A stretch of DNA of 49,905 bases from positions 1 to 49,905 of the forward strand of contig BTQZ01000015.1 in the NCBI GenBank assembly GCA_036986135.1, read 5' to 3'. This DNA is from JADFRG01 sp036986135 (GTDB lineage: Bacteria > Chloroflexota > Anaerolineae > Anaerolineales > E44-bin32). The notes under the pieces are model-generated. The model saw nothing but the letters and a program-made list of their open reading frames with translations, did no database searches and had not been told where the DNA came from. The position numbers and the translations under genes were made by a program. Shown here one piece after another: positions 42,731 to 49,905 of this stretch (the stretch's first letter is position 1; every line of letters begins with the position of its first letter).

Positions 42731-43765
42731 ATGCCCGGCATCATCGAACGCTTCCGCCCCTACCTCGACCTGCCGGAGGGGGTAGATCCTGTCACCCTGT
42801 CGGAGGGCAGTACCCCGTTGATCTCTATGCCCCGGCTTGCATCCGAACTTGGGGCAGCCGAGCTTCACATCAAGTTCGAGGGCTCGAATCCAACCGGTTC
42901 CTTTAAAGACCGCGGCATGACCACTGCCATAACAGAAGCAGTCTCACGCGGCGCCAGTGCGGTGATTTGTGCCAGCACCGGTAATACGGCGGCCAGTGCC
43001 GCAGCTTACGCGGCCCGCGCCGGCCTCCGCTGTGTGGTGCTGTTACCACACGGCAAAGTAGCGAGCGGAAAGCTGGCTGCCGCATACACGCACGGGGCAG
43101 AAGTGGTCGAAGTAGAGGGATCCTTCGATGATGCGCTCGGCCTGGCGCGCCGACTTTCGGAGCGAACCCCGATCGGTCTGGTAAATTCGCTCAACCCGTA
43201 TCGGCTCGAGGGCCAAAAGACGGCTGCCTTCGAAATCGTCGAGACGTTGGGGACCGCCCCGGGCTGGCTTGCGCTTCCCGTGGGCAATGCGGGCAACATA
43301 AGCGCCTACTGGATGGGATTCCGTCAATTGGCGGAATCGCAGGGCGGCGATCTGCCTCGTTTTCTGGGCGTCCAGGCCAGCGGAGCCGCCCCCCTGGTCG
43401 AGGGGCACGTCATCGACCATCCCAAGACCGTCGCCAGCGCGATTCGCATCGGCAACCCGGCACGTGGAGAGCAGGCCTTGCGCGCGGCGGAGGAATCTAG
43501 CGGGCGCATCATCGCCGTGCCGGATCAGGCCATCCTGGATGCACAGCGTGACCTGGCCCATCAGGGGCTGTGGGTCGAACCCGCCTCTGCAGCCGGCCTG
43601 GCGGGCCTACGGATCGAAGTCGAGGCCCGGCGCTTGGACCTGAGCGGCCAGCGAGTGGTGTGTGTGTGTACCGGCCATGGGCTGAAGGACCCGCGCGCAC
43701 CCGAAGGACCGACGACCCTGATTCGGCCTGAGCTGAAAGCGCTGGAAGAGCTGCTCAAACTGTGA
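42731..43765 (+). CDS. thrC: Threonine synthase
   Basis: A 344-residue fold-type II PLP enzyme that converts O-phosphohomoserine to threonine. SEGSTPLISMPRLASELG opens the family pattern. The PLP lysine is Lys59 in NPTGSFKDRGMTTA, and ASTGNTAASAAAYAAR and LPVGNAGNISAYWMGF follow. It is the short class common in Chloroflexota and Gram-positive bacteria. It overlaps the homoserine kinase gene by GTGA, giving a thrC-thrB pair for consecutive steps. Confidence 0.93.
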   Translation: MPGIIERFRPYLDLPEGVDPVTLSEGSTPLISMPRLASELGAAELHIKFEGSNPTGSFKDRGMTTAITEAVSRGASAVICASTGNTAASAAAYAARAGLRCVVLLPHGKVASGKLAAAYTHGAEVVEVEGSFDDALGLARRLSERTPIGLVNSLNPYRLEGQKTAAFEIVETLGTAPGWLALPVGNAGNISAYWMGFRQLAESQGGDLPRFLGVQASGAAPLVEGHVIDHPKTVASAIRIGNPARGEQALRAAEESSGRIIAVPDQAILDAQRDLAHQGLWVEPASAAGLAGLRIEVEARRLDLSGQRVVCVCTGHGLKDPRAPEGPTTLIRPELKALEELLKL

Positions 43766-44670
43766 GGTCGCTGCGAGTCAAAGTCCCAGCTAGCGCAGCT
43801 AATCTGGGTCCCGGCTTCGATTCGCTTGCGCTGGCGCTGGATCTCCACAATGAACTGGTCATAGAGGTCATGGACGCGAACCTCGAATTACAGGCGGAAG
43901 GCGAGGGCGAAGGACGTCTGCCGACCGACGCTTCCAATAGGATCGCCAGGGCCGCCTACCGTTTCTTCCGGACCGTGGGAATTCCTCCCCCGGGTATGCG
44001 AATCCGATCGATAAACCATATCCCGCTTGGAGCCGGATTGGGCTCATCCGCGGCCGCCATCGTCGCCGGTCTGGTGGCAGCGGACGCGATCGCGGAGACC
44101 AAAATGAACAGGGAGCAGCTACTGGAGATCGCCTGGGAAATGGAGGGACACGCGGATAACGTGGCGGCAGCAATTTTCGGTGGACTCATCATCGTGGGGC
44201 AGTCTTCCGGTAGCTTGCTGACCGCGCAGATTCCGATCGCACCGATGCGGTTTGCGATCGTTACGCCCGAGATTGAGCTGCCGACCACCGGCATGCGAGA
44301 CACGCTCCCTCGCAATGTGACCTTGCATGACGCGGCCCTCAATCTGGGTCGAATGGGGCTCATGGTGGAGGCGCTTCGTCATGGGGATTTCGATCTCTTG
44401 TCGCATGCGGCTGAAGACCGTCTTCATGAGCCTTATCGGACGCCGCTAATCCCTGGCTACTCCGAGGCCCGTTCTGCAGGGTTGGAGGCCGGCGCGGCCG
44501 CAGTGACGCTGGCGGGAGCGGGCCCCGGTCTGATCGCGTTTGCTCCCGATCGCCACGAGGCCATCGCAGAGGCAATGGCTATCGCCTTCCGCTCTCACGA
44601 CCTGCCGGTGCGCAAGTTCGTACTGGATCCCGAGTCTCAGGGAGCTCGCCTGCTCAACACGACGCATTGA
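43762..44670 (+). CDS. thrB: Homoserine kinase
   Basis: A 302-residue GHMP-superfamily kinase that phosphorylates homoserine. VPASAANLGPGFDSLALALD is the classic N-terminus, INHIPLGAGLGSSAAAIVAG is the ATP-binding GHMP motif, and AVTLAGAGPGLIAFA is the C-terminal GHMP motif. The start is GTG, overlapping the thrC stop. It supplies the substrate of the enzyme encoded just upstream. Confidence 0.95.
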   Translation: MRSLRVKVPASAANLGPGFDSLALALDLHNELVIEVMDANLELQAEGEGEGRLPTDASNRIARAAYRFFRTVGIPPPGMRIRSINHIPLGAGLGSSAAAIVAGLVAADAIAETKMNREQLLEIAWEMEGHADNVAAAIFGGLIIVGQSSGSLLTAQIPIAPMRFAIVTPEIELPTTGMRDTLPRNVTLHDAALNLGRMGLMVEALRHGDFDLLSHAAEDRLHEPYRTPLIPGYSEARSAGLEAGAAAVTLAGAGPGLIAFAPDRHEAIAEAMAIAFRSHDLPVRKFVLDPESQGARLLNTTH

Positions 44671-44758
44671 GCTGCCCTGGCGCCAAGAATACAATGAACG
44701 TAAGGTCTGCCCGGGCTGTAATACCCTTAACCTCTTATAGGTGCAGTAACAGGAAAGC

Positions 44759-45290
44759 ATGAGATTCGTTTGGCTCCTGCTGGTGGCCCTGCCGCTGGCC
44801 GCCTGCAACGGTACGGCCACTGCGGAGACTTCCTCCGATCGCAGGCTCCAGTTCCAGCTGGCCGCTGACCGAGATGCTGATCCTGCTTGGAAATGGCCCC
44901 ATGGGGTATTTCGCCACGCGTGAGGGTGAGCAGCCGGTCGTGATTCCGGGCGCCGACATTTCCAAGTCTCAGACGATTCCTTTGGCAATCCTGGTGGGAC
45001 CGGATACCAGCGGCGCGCCGGAAGTCTTCGCGGGGGCAATGCAGGCCACGGGTCGGGCTGCCCTTGTGGGATTGCCCACGGGCGGCAACGTATTAAGTTT
45101 CCGCCAGCAGATGCTGTCGGATGGTTCGTTACTGACGTTCGCCGATTCTTCCTACATAACCCCAAACGGCCGCGATCTAGGCCTCAACGGGCTGACCCCA
45201 GATCTGCTAATCCAAGTCGACTGGGATGAAGTTACACCCGAATCAGACCCAGTAATGAGGGGCGCCATCGATCTGCTGCTTCGAGGATAG
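44759..45290 (+). pseudogene. Broken S41-family (C-terminal processing type) peptidase lipoprotein
   Basis: ATG 44759, with AGGAAAG before it, opens a lipoprotein signal (MRFVWLLLVALPLAAC) that runs only to about residue 54 and stops near 44924. In a second frame, from about 44860, S41 C-terminal text appears: MLILLGNGPMGYFATREGEQ, AILVGPDTSGAPEVFAGAMQ with the likely catalytic Ser, ATGRAALVGLPTGG, LTFADSSYITPNGRDLGLNG. The protein middle is absent and the two parts are out of frame. Both ends survive, so this is an internal deletion and not a 5-prime or 3-prime truncation. Confidence 0.75.
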
Positions 45291-45338
45291 GTTGGAGATT
45301 GGAATTTGGAGAGTCAAAGAGCGCCGGATTAAGCGGAA

Positions 45339-45347
45339 TGCTACAAT
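45339..45347 (+). promoter_or_regulatory. Extended -10 promoter before the FtsH-like gene
   Basis: TGCTACAAT lies 141 bases before the ATG at 45489 and follows the window's promoter pattern TGCTAnAAT. Confidence 0.5.
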
Positions 45348-45488
45348 GATTGATACTCTAGCTGGGCCTCATAATCTGCTTACCCTTAGCGCTCGCGCGG
45401 GCCGAGTCCCGTATTGGGGCTCAATGCTTTCTACCAAACCCCTTCCTGTGATGCGAGTCGGAATCTTAAGCCCCCCCGGGAGACTGCT

Positions 45489-47432
45489 ATGAGCAACAAG
45501 GACAAACCCCTGGTAGTCAAAGGTGAGGATCCTCTGGATCGCGTCGGAAGGCGTGAGAAGGAGTATCGCACCGAGCTTGGCGAAAAGCCGCTTGCCAGAC
45601 GCATCTTGGTCAGGGCTGCCGGCATCGCTCGCCGATTCTGGTGGCTTGGGGTGCTGCTGTTCTTGACCCTGTGGGCACTGTTGAACCCCACGGTCATGAA
45701 TCTGGCGCTTCTCGGGTTGAGTTTCGTATGGCAAATGGTCTTTGCCGTGCTCTTTATGGTGGTGCAGTTCGGCGCCCTATTCTGGTTTATCAGCCGCACG
45801 CGCACAGTCGTCATCAAGCCCGGCGATCCGAAGGCGGTCACCTTCGATGATTACTGGGGCCAACCCCATCTGGTGGAATTGGTCAAACAATGGATCAGCC
45901 TGCTGGCTGATCGGCATGATTTCGTCAAGATGGGTGGTCAGTACATCAATGGGCTCATGCTCACCGGAGAACCTGGCACCGGCAAGACGCTGCTGGCCAA
46001 GGCCATGGCGGGCGAAGCGGGCATCGCCTTTATGTCCGTTGAGGGATCCGGCTTCAGAGGCATGTTCTGGGGCATGGACACGCTCAAGATGATGAGCTTT
46101 GTGCGCAAGGCCAGAAAACTTGCCCGCGAATTCGGAGCGTGCATCGCATATATCGATGAAATCGATGCGGTGGCGATGAGCCGCTCCGGGGTTCAGGGCA
46201 GCCAACAGCAAATGGCGGGCGGCATGATGGGGGGCATGATGATGAACGGCGCCCTGACTCGCTTGCTATATGAGATGGACGGCATCGCCGAGCCGGGCCG
46301 GATGGAAACATGGAAAGCTAGGATCTATGCCATGCTCGGAAAGCCCCCGCCTCAGCGCAATTGGCACGTGCTATTTATGGGCTCCACCAACCGACCGGAT
46401 GTCCTGGACCCCGCACTGCTCCGACCCGGAAGGTTCGATCAGGTCATTCAAGTCGACCGCCCGGACCGGGCCGGTCGGCGGGCGATCATCGAGGGTTACC
46501 TGGCCAAGATCCGACATGATGCCAAGAAGATCGATATCGAAGCGATCGTAGCGGATACCCCGCGCGCGACACCGGCCCAAGTCATGGCCGCCATCACCAA
46601 GGATTCCGTGCGCCATGCACTCTTTGAGGGCCGAGATTACGTGGTCCAAGATGATATCGACCAGGCCATCCAGGAGCAGATCGTCGGAATGGCCAACCCG
46701 GTGCGGGAAATGGATCCGCTGCAGAAACGCCAGATCGCCTATCATGAAGCGGGTCACGCGCTCTTGCAGCACTACCTGATGCCCGACCAGCGCATCTCGC
46801 GCGTGAGCATCGTTCGGCGTTCAAAGGGTATTCTGGGCTACGTGCTGCCGGTTGATACGGTCGAGATCTATGGTCAGCCGCTGAGACGCATCGTGGCAGA
46901 TATCATGGTCGCTCTAGGCGGACATATCTGTGTGAAGCTTTTTATGGGAGAGTTTTGGACCGGAGCGACTTCCGATTTCCAAAATGCCCGCATGCAGCTT
47001 CGACAGCTTGCTATGTTGGGCTTCTTTGGGCCGCCCGTTGCCGAGCTTTACACGGATGTAAAGGAGCTTCGGTTCTCCGACGAGCGGGTGGAGAATGTAT
47101 GGAAGCAGCTGGAGGACCAGGTGGAGCGTACTCTGTATCAACATGCCGACGAAGTGGAGGCCGTTGTGGAGGCGCTTATGGAGAAGGACGAACTCTCTAA
47201 CAAGGAATTACTGGAGATTCTGGGCAAGAACAGCCTCCAGGTCGCGGTGGACGAAGGATTGGAAATGGAGAGCGTGCTCGAGCAATTGGGGGTCAATCCG
47301 AGCGGGCTCGCCTATCAGCGCCGCGAGCAATTGCCTGCAGACGAGAAGATTGAGGAACCAGCTCCTAAGGCGGCTCTGTCGGCCAAAGAGGAAAAGAAGC
47401 GCGCAAACCGAAAGAGCAAGGGCAAGAAGTAA
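45489..47432 (+). CDS. FtsH-like membrane AAA ATPase / zinc metalloprotease
   Basis: A 647-residue protein. Two hydrophobic helices (about 51-66 and 71-101) anchor a AAA domain with Walker A GEPGTGKT (160-167), Walker B CIAYIDEIDAV and the second-region-of-homology NRPDVLDPALLRPGRFD. The peptidase domain has HEAGH (419-423) and a later Asp in GATSDFQNARM, a candidate third zinc ligand. It differs from standard FtsH in lacking the periplasmic domain between helices and in carrying a Met/Gly-rich insertion (GGMMGGMMMNG, 244-254) plus about 25 extra residues before NWHVLFMGSTN. The tail is Lys-rich. It probably acts in quality control of membrane proteins. The ATG at 45489 with GGGAGA is preferred to the longer frame. 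Confidence 0.88.
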   Translation: MSNKDKPLVVKGEDPLDRVGRREKEYRTELGEKPLARRILVRAAGIARRFWWLGVLLFLTLWALLNPTVMNLALLGLSFVWQMVFAVLFMVVQFGALFWFISRTRTVVIKPGDPKAVTFDDYWGQPHLVELVKQWISLLADRHDFVKMGGQYINGLMLTGEPGTGKTLLAKAMAGEAGIAFMSVEGSGFRGMFWGMDTLKMMSFVRKARKLAREFGACIAYIDEIDAVAMSRSGVQGSQQQMAGGMMGGMMMNGALTRLLYEMDGIAEPGRMETWKARIYAMLGKPPPQRNWHVLFMGSTNRPDVLDPALLRPGRFDQVIQVDRPDRAGRRAIIEGYLAKIRHDAKKIDIEAIVADTPRATPAQVMAAITKDSVRHALFEGRDYVVQDDIDQAIQEQIVGMANPVREMDPLQKRQIAYHEAGHALLQHYLMPDQRISRVSIVRRSKGILGYVLPVDTVEIYGQPLRRIVADIMVALGGHICVKLFMGEFWTGATSDFQNARMQLRQLAMLGFFGPPVAELYTDVKELRFSDERVENVWKQLEDQVERTLYQHADEVEAVVEALMEKDELSNKELLEILGKNSLQVAVDEGLEMESVLEQLGVNPSGLAYQRREQLPADEKIEEPAPKAALSAKEEKKRANRKSKGKK

Positions 47433-47455
47433 AACGCCCCCTGCGGGAATCAAAA

Positions 47456-47482
47456 GGGAGGCCATCGCGGCCTCCCTTTTTT
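47456..47482. terminator. Bidirectional rho-independent terminator
   Basis: GGGAGGCC-ATCGC-GGCCTCCC forms a perfect 8-bp stem followed by TTTTTT, with AAAA just before it. It can end the FtsH-like transcript and the convergent lipoprotein transcript. Confidence 0.9.
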
Positions 47483-47500
47483 ATTAGGCTTTGCTACCTC

Positions 47501-48826
47501 TCAGTCCCAGGACCAGAAACCGAGGCGACCTTCGGTCAGGAAGCGGGGCTCGAAATCCCCAGAGGCTGGGACAATGAATAGTCCTTGCATGGACTCGTTT
47601 GCCACAGCGGACACTACGAGGTAGCGGCTATCGGGGGACCAGATAGTCGCCGAGCGCTGATATTGGTCGAAGAAGGGGAAGATATTCAGAAAAGTGGAGG
47701 TAGGCTGGAACGCCGCTATTCGCTCGGTTTCTCCGGTTTTGGGTTCTGCGATGTGGAGTTCCAGCAGGAAACGGGTGTTTTCAGCAGTCTGTTCCTCACC
47801 CTCCGCCGCATCAGAGAGGATCACCGGAACGAAAAATGCTAGCTTCTTGCCGTCCGGCGCCCAGAAGAAGCCCATCACATCTTTGGCCGCGGTGCTTATG
47901 AGCTCCGGCTCCCTGGGTTTTCGCAGATCCAGAAAGGTCAAATCCCCAACCAGCGCCTGGCTGTTGGCATCCGCGGTCAGATAAGCCGCAAAGTCGCCTT
48001 TGGGGGCCCAGTCGAAAGCGATGCTCCCCTCATAGTCCGCAATAGCCCGCTGCAGTCGACCCGCGGAATCGGTCAGAATAAGCTGTTGTTGGCCTCCTGT
48101 AGCGCCCGCCAGCAGTACATATTCTCCGTCCGGCGAGTAAGCGGGCGCCTGGAAGTTCGTGGGTTGAATCCCCAGGCCCGTCTCACGAATGACCGGCTCC
48201 ATTTCCACCAGCGAGAGCCTTGCGCCACTTGGATTGATGGCTACCGAGCCGCCGGCGTGGACCATCACTTCCGTGCTTCGAGGAGACCATGCCCAGTAAT
48301 AGGGCCTCCCGGTGTCGACGACGGAAGTTTCTCCCCCCTCCGCTGGCGCAATTTGCATCGCCATGGCGGAGGTGCCCTGTGTAGAACTTAGAAAGCTCAC
48401 CCACTGTCCGTCCGGAGACCAATAAAGGTAGAAGGGAACGTGGGCATCGCTCGAGTAAATCTCGCGAGCTCCCTCTGCCTTCCTATCCGTAGCGAATATG
48501 CTGGCGGTGGCGCTGCCGTCCTCCTGGACATCGAAGCCCACGAAGGCCAGCTTGTTGTCTTCCAACGACCAGGTCGGGAAATCGTAAAAGCGACGCGCAC
48601 CGCCTTCTGCCGCATAGGCGTCTTCGGTGATCATGGTCAGTTTCCCACCCGCCTGGTCGATCGTGTAGACATTGCCATCAGGACCAAGATAGGCTATCAA
48701 GCCGCTCTTGCGCTCTACTGCCGCGAGCAGAGGGCTTTGAGGGACTTGGATCCCCTGCCCGATCGAGCCACAGGCTGCGATGAGCAGGCTACCGAGGATC
48801 AGCAGGGGAAGTGGGTACTTTTTTAT
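47501..48826 (-). CDS. Beta-propeller lipoprotein (WD40/TolB-like), apparent ATA start
   Basis: A propeller of repeated blades (WSLEDNKLAFVGFD, YWSPDGQWVSFLSS, YSPDGEYVLLAGA, FWAPDGKKLAFFV, IWSPDSRYLVVSA) typical of PD40/TolB-like repeats. The frame from TTG 48700 lacks an export signal. Upstream and in frame, a perfect lipoprotein signal reads (M)KKYPLPLLILGSLLIAACG, with the lipid Cys at 19. Its first codon is ATA (48826-48824), with AAAGGG 7 bases before it. No ATG, GTG or TTG starts the signal. Either ATA initiates or an ATG has mutated or been misread. The protein is probably surface-anchored; its role is unknown. Confidence 0.78.
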   Translation of the reverse strand: MKKYPLPLLILGSLLIAACGSIGQGIQVPQSPLLAAVERKSGLIAYLGPDGNVYTIDQAGGKLTMITEDAYAAEGGARRFYDFPTWSLEDNKLAFVGFDVQEDGSATASIFATDRKAEGAREIYSSDAHVPFYLYWSPDGQWVSFLSSTQGTSAMAMQIAPAEGGETSVVDTGRPYYWAWSPRSTEVMVHAGGSVAINPSGARLSLVEMEPVIRETGLGIQPTNFQAPAYSPDGEYVLLAGATGGQQQLILTDSAGRLQRAIADYEGSIAFDWAPKGDFAAYLTADANSQALVGDLTFLDLRKPREPELISTAAKDVMGFFWAPDGKKLAFFVPVILSDAAEGEEQTAENTRFLLELHIAEPKTGETERIAAFQPTSTFLNIFPFFDQYQRSATIWSPDSRYLVVSAVANESMQGLFIVPASGDFEPRFLTEGRLGFWSWD

Positions 48827-48947
48827 CGGTATGCCCTTTAAAAAGTGTTTGCGGATTGTATCACCCTGGGTTTAGCGGCCGTGCTCTGCATGCCAGGTGA
48901 GAAGATTTTCGGACAGCATTGGTAGAGATTGTATCGATCGCGGCAGC

Positions 48948-48953
48948 TATAAT
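48948..48953 (+). promoter_or_regulatory. -10 box upstream of O-methyltransferase
   Basis: TATAAT lies 63 bases before the ATG at 49017. No convincing -35 is seen. Confidence 0.4.
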
Positions 48954-49016
48954 CCCATAGATTTCTTGTAAGAAGTCTGCAAATGACGAGTACCATCCAC
49001 GGTGAGGGAGTTGAAC

Positions 49017-49667
49017 ATGCCTGTCTACAACGAAGCACTTGAGAACTACGTGCGAGAAACGTTCTCGGCGGAGGACGAGATACTGTCAACCATACGAACT
49101 GAAATCCCACGGCGTGGCTTACCGGAAATCACGGTGAGGCCGGAGGAGGGGCGCTTCCTCCAGTTCATTGTGGCCGCAAGCGGTGCTCGGATGGCAGTTG
49201 AGATTGGCACCCTGGGTGGGTACAGCGGTGTCTGGATCGCTCGCGGATTGCCGCCTGGCGGGAAGTTGATATCACTTGAATTGTCTGAGGAGCATGCTGC
49301 GGTCGCCGCGGATCACTTTGAGATGGCCGGACTGGCCGACAAGGTGGATCTGCGGGTTGGGGACGCCCATGATTTGCTTAAGGATTTGGCGAATGAGGGG
49401 CCCTTCGAGTTCGTTTTTATCGACGCCGATAAGGAGGGATACCCGGCCTATCTGGATTGGGCAGAAGCCAACCTGCGTCCCAGAGGGATTGTAGCTGGGC
49501 ACAACGCCTTCGGTTTTGGAACGATCGATGATTCGAGCGATTCAGACCCCGGAGTCGCTGCCTTGCGTCTCTTCAACGAACGCCTTGCGAACGACGACCA
49601 CTTCATATCTACCGTATTTCCAGCAGGCGACGGGACTGCGGTGGGGGTTTTACGGAAGAATACTTGA
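49017..49667 (+). CDS. Class I SAM-dependent O-methyltransferase (COMT/CCoAOMT-like)
   Basis: A 216-residue cytoplasmic enzyme. MAVEIGTLGGYSGVWIARGL is the SAM-binding motif I, LISLELSEEHAAVAADHFEM holds the acidic ribose ligand, and FEFVFIDADKEGYPAYLDWA with IVAGHNAFGFG supplies the metal-site region of the caffeoyl-CoA-type family. In many relatives the last motif reads DN; here it is HN. ATG 49017 with GAGGGAG 6 bases upstream is preferred to GTG 49002. The substrate is unknown. Confidence 0.88.
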   Translation: MPVYNEALENYVRETFSAEDEILSTIRTEIPRRGLPEITVRPEEGRFLQFIVAASGARMAVEIGTLGGYSGVWIARGLPPGGKLISLELSEEHAAVAADHFEMAGLADKVDLRVGDAHDLLKDLANEGPFEFVFIDADKEGYPAYLDWAEANLRPRGIVAGHNAFGFGTIDDSSDSDPGVAALRLFNERLANDDHFISTVFPAGDGTAVGVLRKNT

Positions 49668-49795
49668 CATAATCTCGCTCCCCTGCCTGATTTCTACTCT
49701 TCAGCTGTAAATCCTCTCATTTCTAGCCTCAGAATCTGATACGGAGGATTCATACGCATTTCTTACGGCCCCTGGAAGCCCCAGAAAGGCCCGAA

Positions 49796-49804
49796 TGCTA
49801 TAAT
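49796..49804 (+). promoter_or_regulatory. Extended -10 promoter of the Clp gene
   Basis: TGCTATAAT lies 38 bases before the Clp start, identical to the tRNA-Val and DUF389-like promoters. Confidence 0.6.
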
Positions 49805-49842
49805 CGGTTGGACATGCGAAATCGCGTTAGGAGGGTTCAAAA

Positions 49843-49905
49843 ATGATGCGATTCGACCGCTTTACGGAGCGGGCGCAAGACGCTGCGCAGCGCGCGGCGG
49901 AGATC
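49843..49905 (+). CDS. Clp ATPase (ClpC/ClpB type), N-terminus only
   Basis: Twenty-one codons (MMRFDRFTERAQDAAQRAAE I) are visible before the window ends. FDRFTERAQDAAQRA matches the conserved first helix of ClpC/ClpB N-terminal domains. AGGAGGG lies 7 to 8 bases before the ATG. ClpC and ClpB cannot be told apart from this length. Confidence 0.8.
   Translation, partial: MMRFDRFTERAQDAAQRAAEI

Overview
The window looks like a chromosomal segment of a Chloroflexota bacterium (Anaerolineae-like). This is inferred from a Pro/Thr-rich linker joining a membrane domain to an SH3-like domain, an FtsH-like AAA metalloprotease, lipoprotein beta-propellers, sugar ABC importers without their own ATPase gene, a tungsten-type aldehyde:ferredoxin oxidoreductase, and a recurring extended -10 promoter (TGCTATAAT). 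No 16S gene is present, so the taxonomy is inference only.

Layout. 1-1129: N-terminal part of a membrane GAF histidine kinase (minus strand, runs off the edge). 1488-6678: an alpha-glucoside-type uptake and hydrolysis operon (binding lipoprotein, two permeases, GH13 glucosidase). 6685-7833: a DUF389-like membrane protein with an SH3-like tail. 7959-11470: a scarred accessory patch holding a type I restriction/metallopeptidase relic, a DUF4143-type ATPase preceded by two palindromes, direct repeats, a wrecked IS256-family transposase and tRNA-Val(CAC).

11672-36097 is the heart of the window: 24 consecutive minus-strand genes over 24.4 kb, many overlapping or separated by a few bases. In transcription order they encode a HisD-like dehydrogenase, a LacI regulator, an SDR, an SMP-30 lactonase, an LDH2-type dehydrogenase, a creatininase-family hydrolase, a second SDR, a FucI/AraA-like isomerase, a UroD-type methyltransferase, a corrinoid protein, a sugar-type ABC importer (binding protein and two permeases), seven SnoaL/NTF2-like proteins carrying eleven domains, an iron alcohol dehydrogenase placed between two of them, an HpcH/HpaI aldolase, a MoaD/ThiS-like protein and aldehyde:ferredoxin oxidoreductase. 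A near-consensus promoter (TTGACA, 17 bp, TAGTAT) abuts two tandem GCATACGTATGC palindromes upstream of the first gene, so LacI-type control is very likely. I read it as a catabolic system for an unidentified polyol-, sugar- or inositol-like compound, perhaps methylated. I know of no described pathway with this SnoaL array.

36098-37843 is gene debris: fragments resembling a homocysteine methyltransferase N-terminus and a corrinoid activator (RACo) with its middle deleted. This fits a formerly larger corrinoid methyl-transfer cassette.

37844-49905 is mostly ordinary chromosome on the plus strand: ROK kinase, a heterodimeric ABC exporter, threonine synthase and homoserine kinase, a broken S41 peptidase lipoprotein, the FtsH-like protease, a convergent beta-propeller lipoprotein that appears to start at ATA, an O-methyltransferase, and the beginning of a Clp ATPase. 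Three relics (restriction subunit, corrinoid activator, S41 peptidase) keep both gene ends but have lost the middle.
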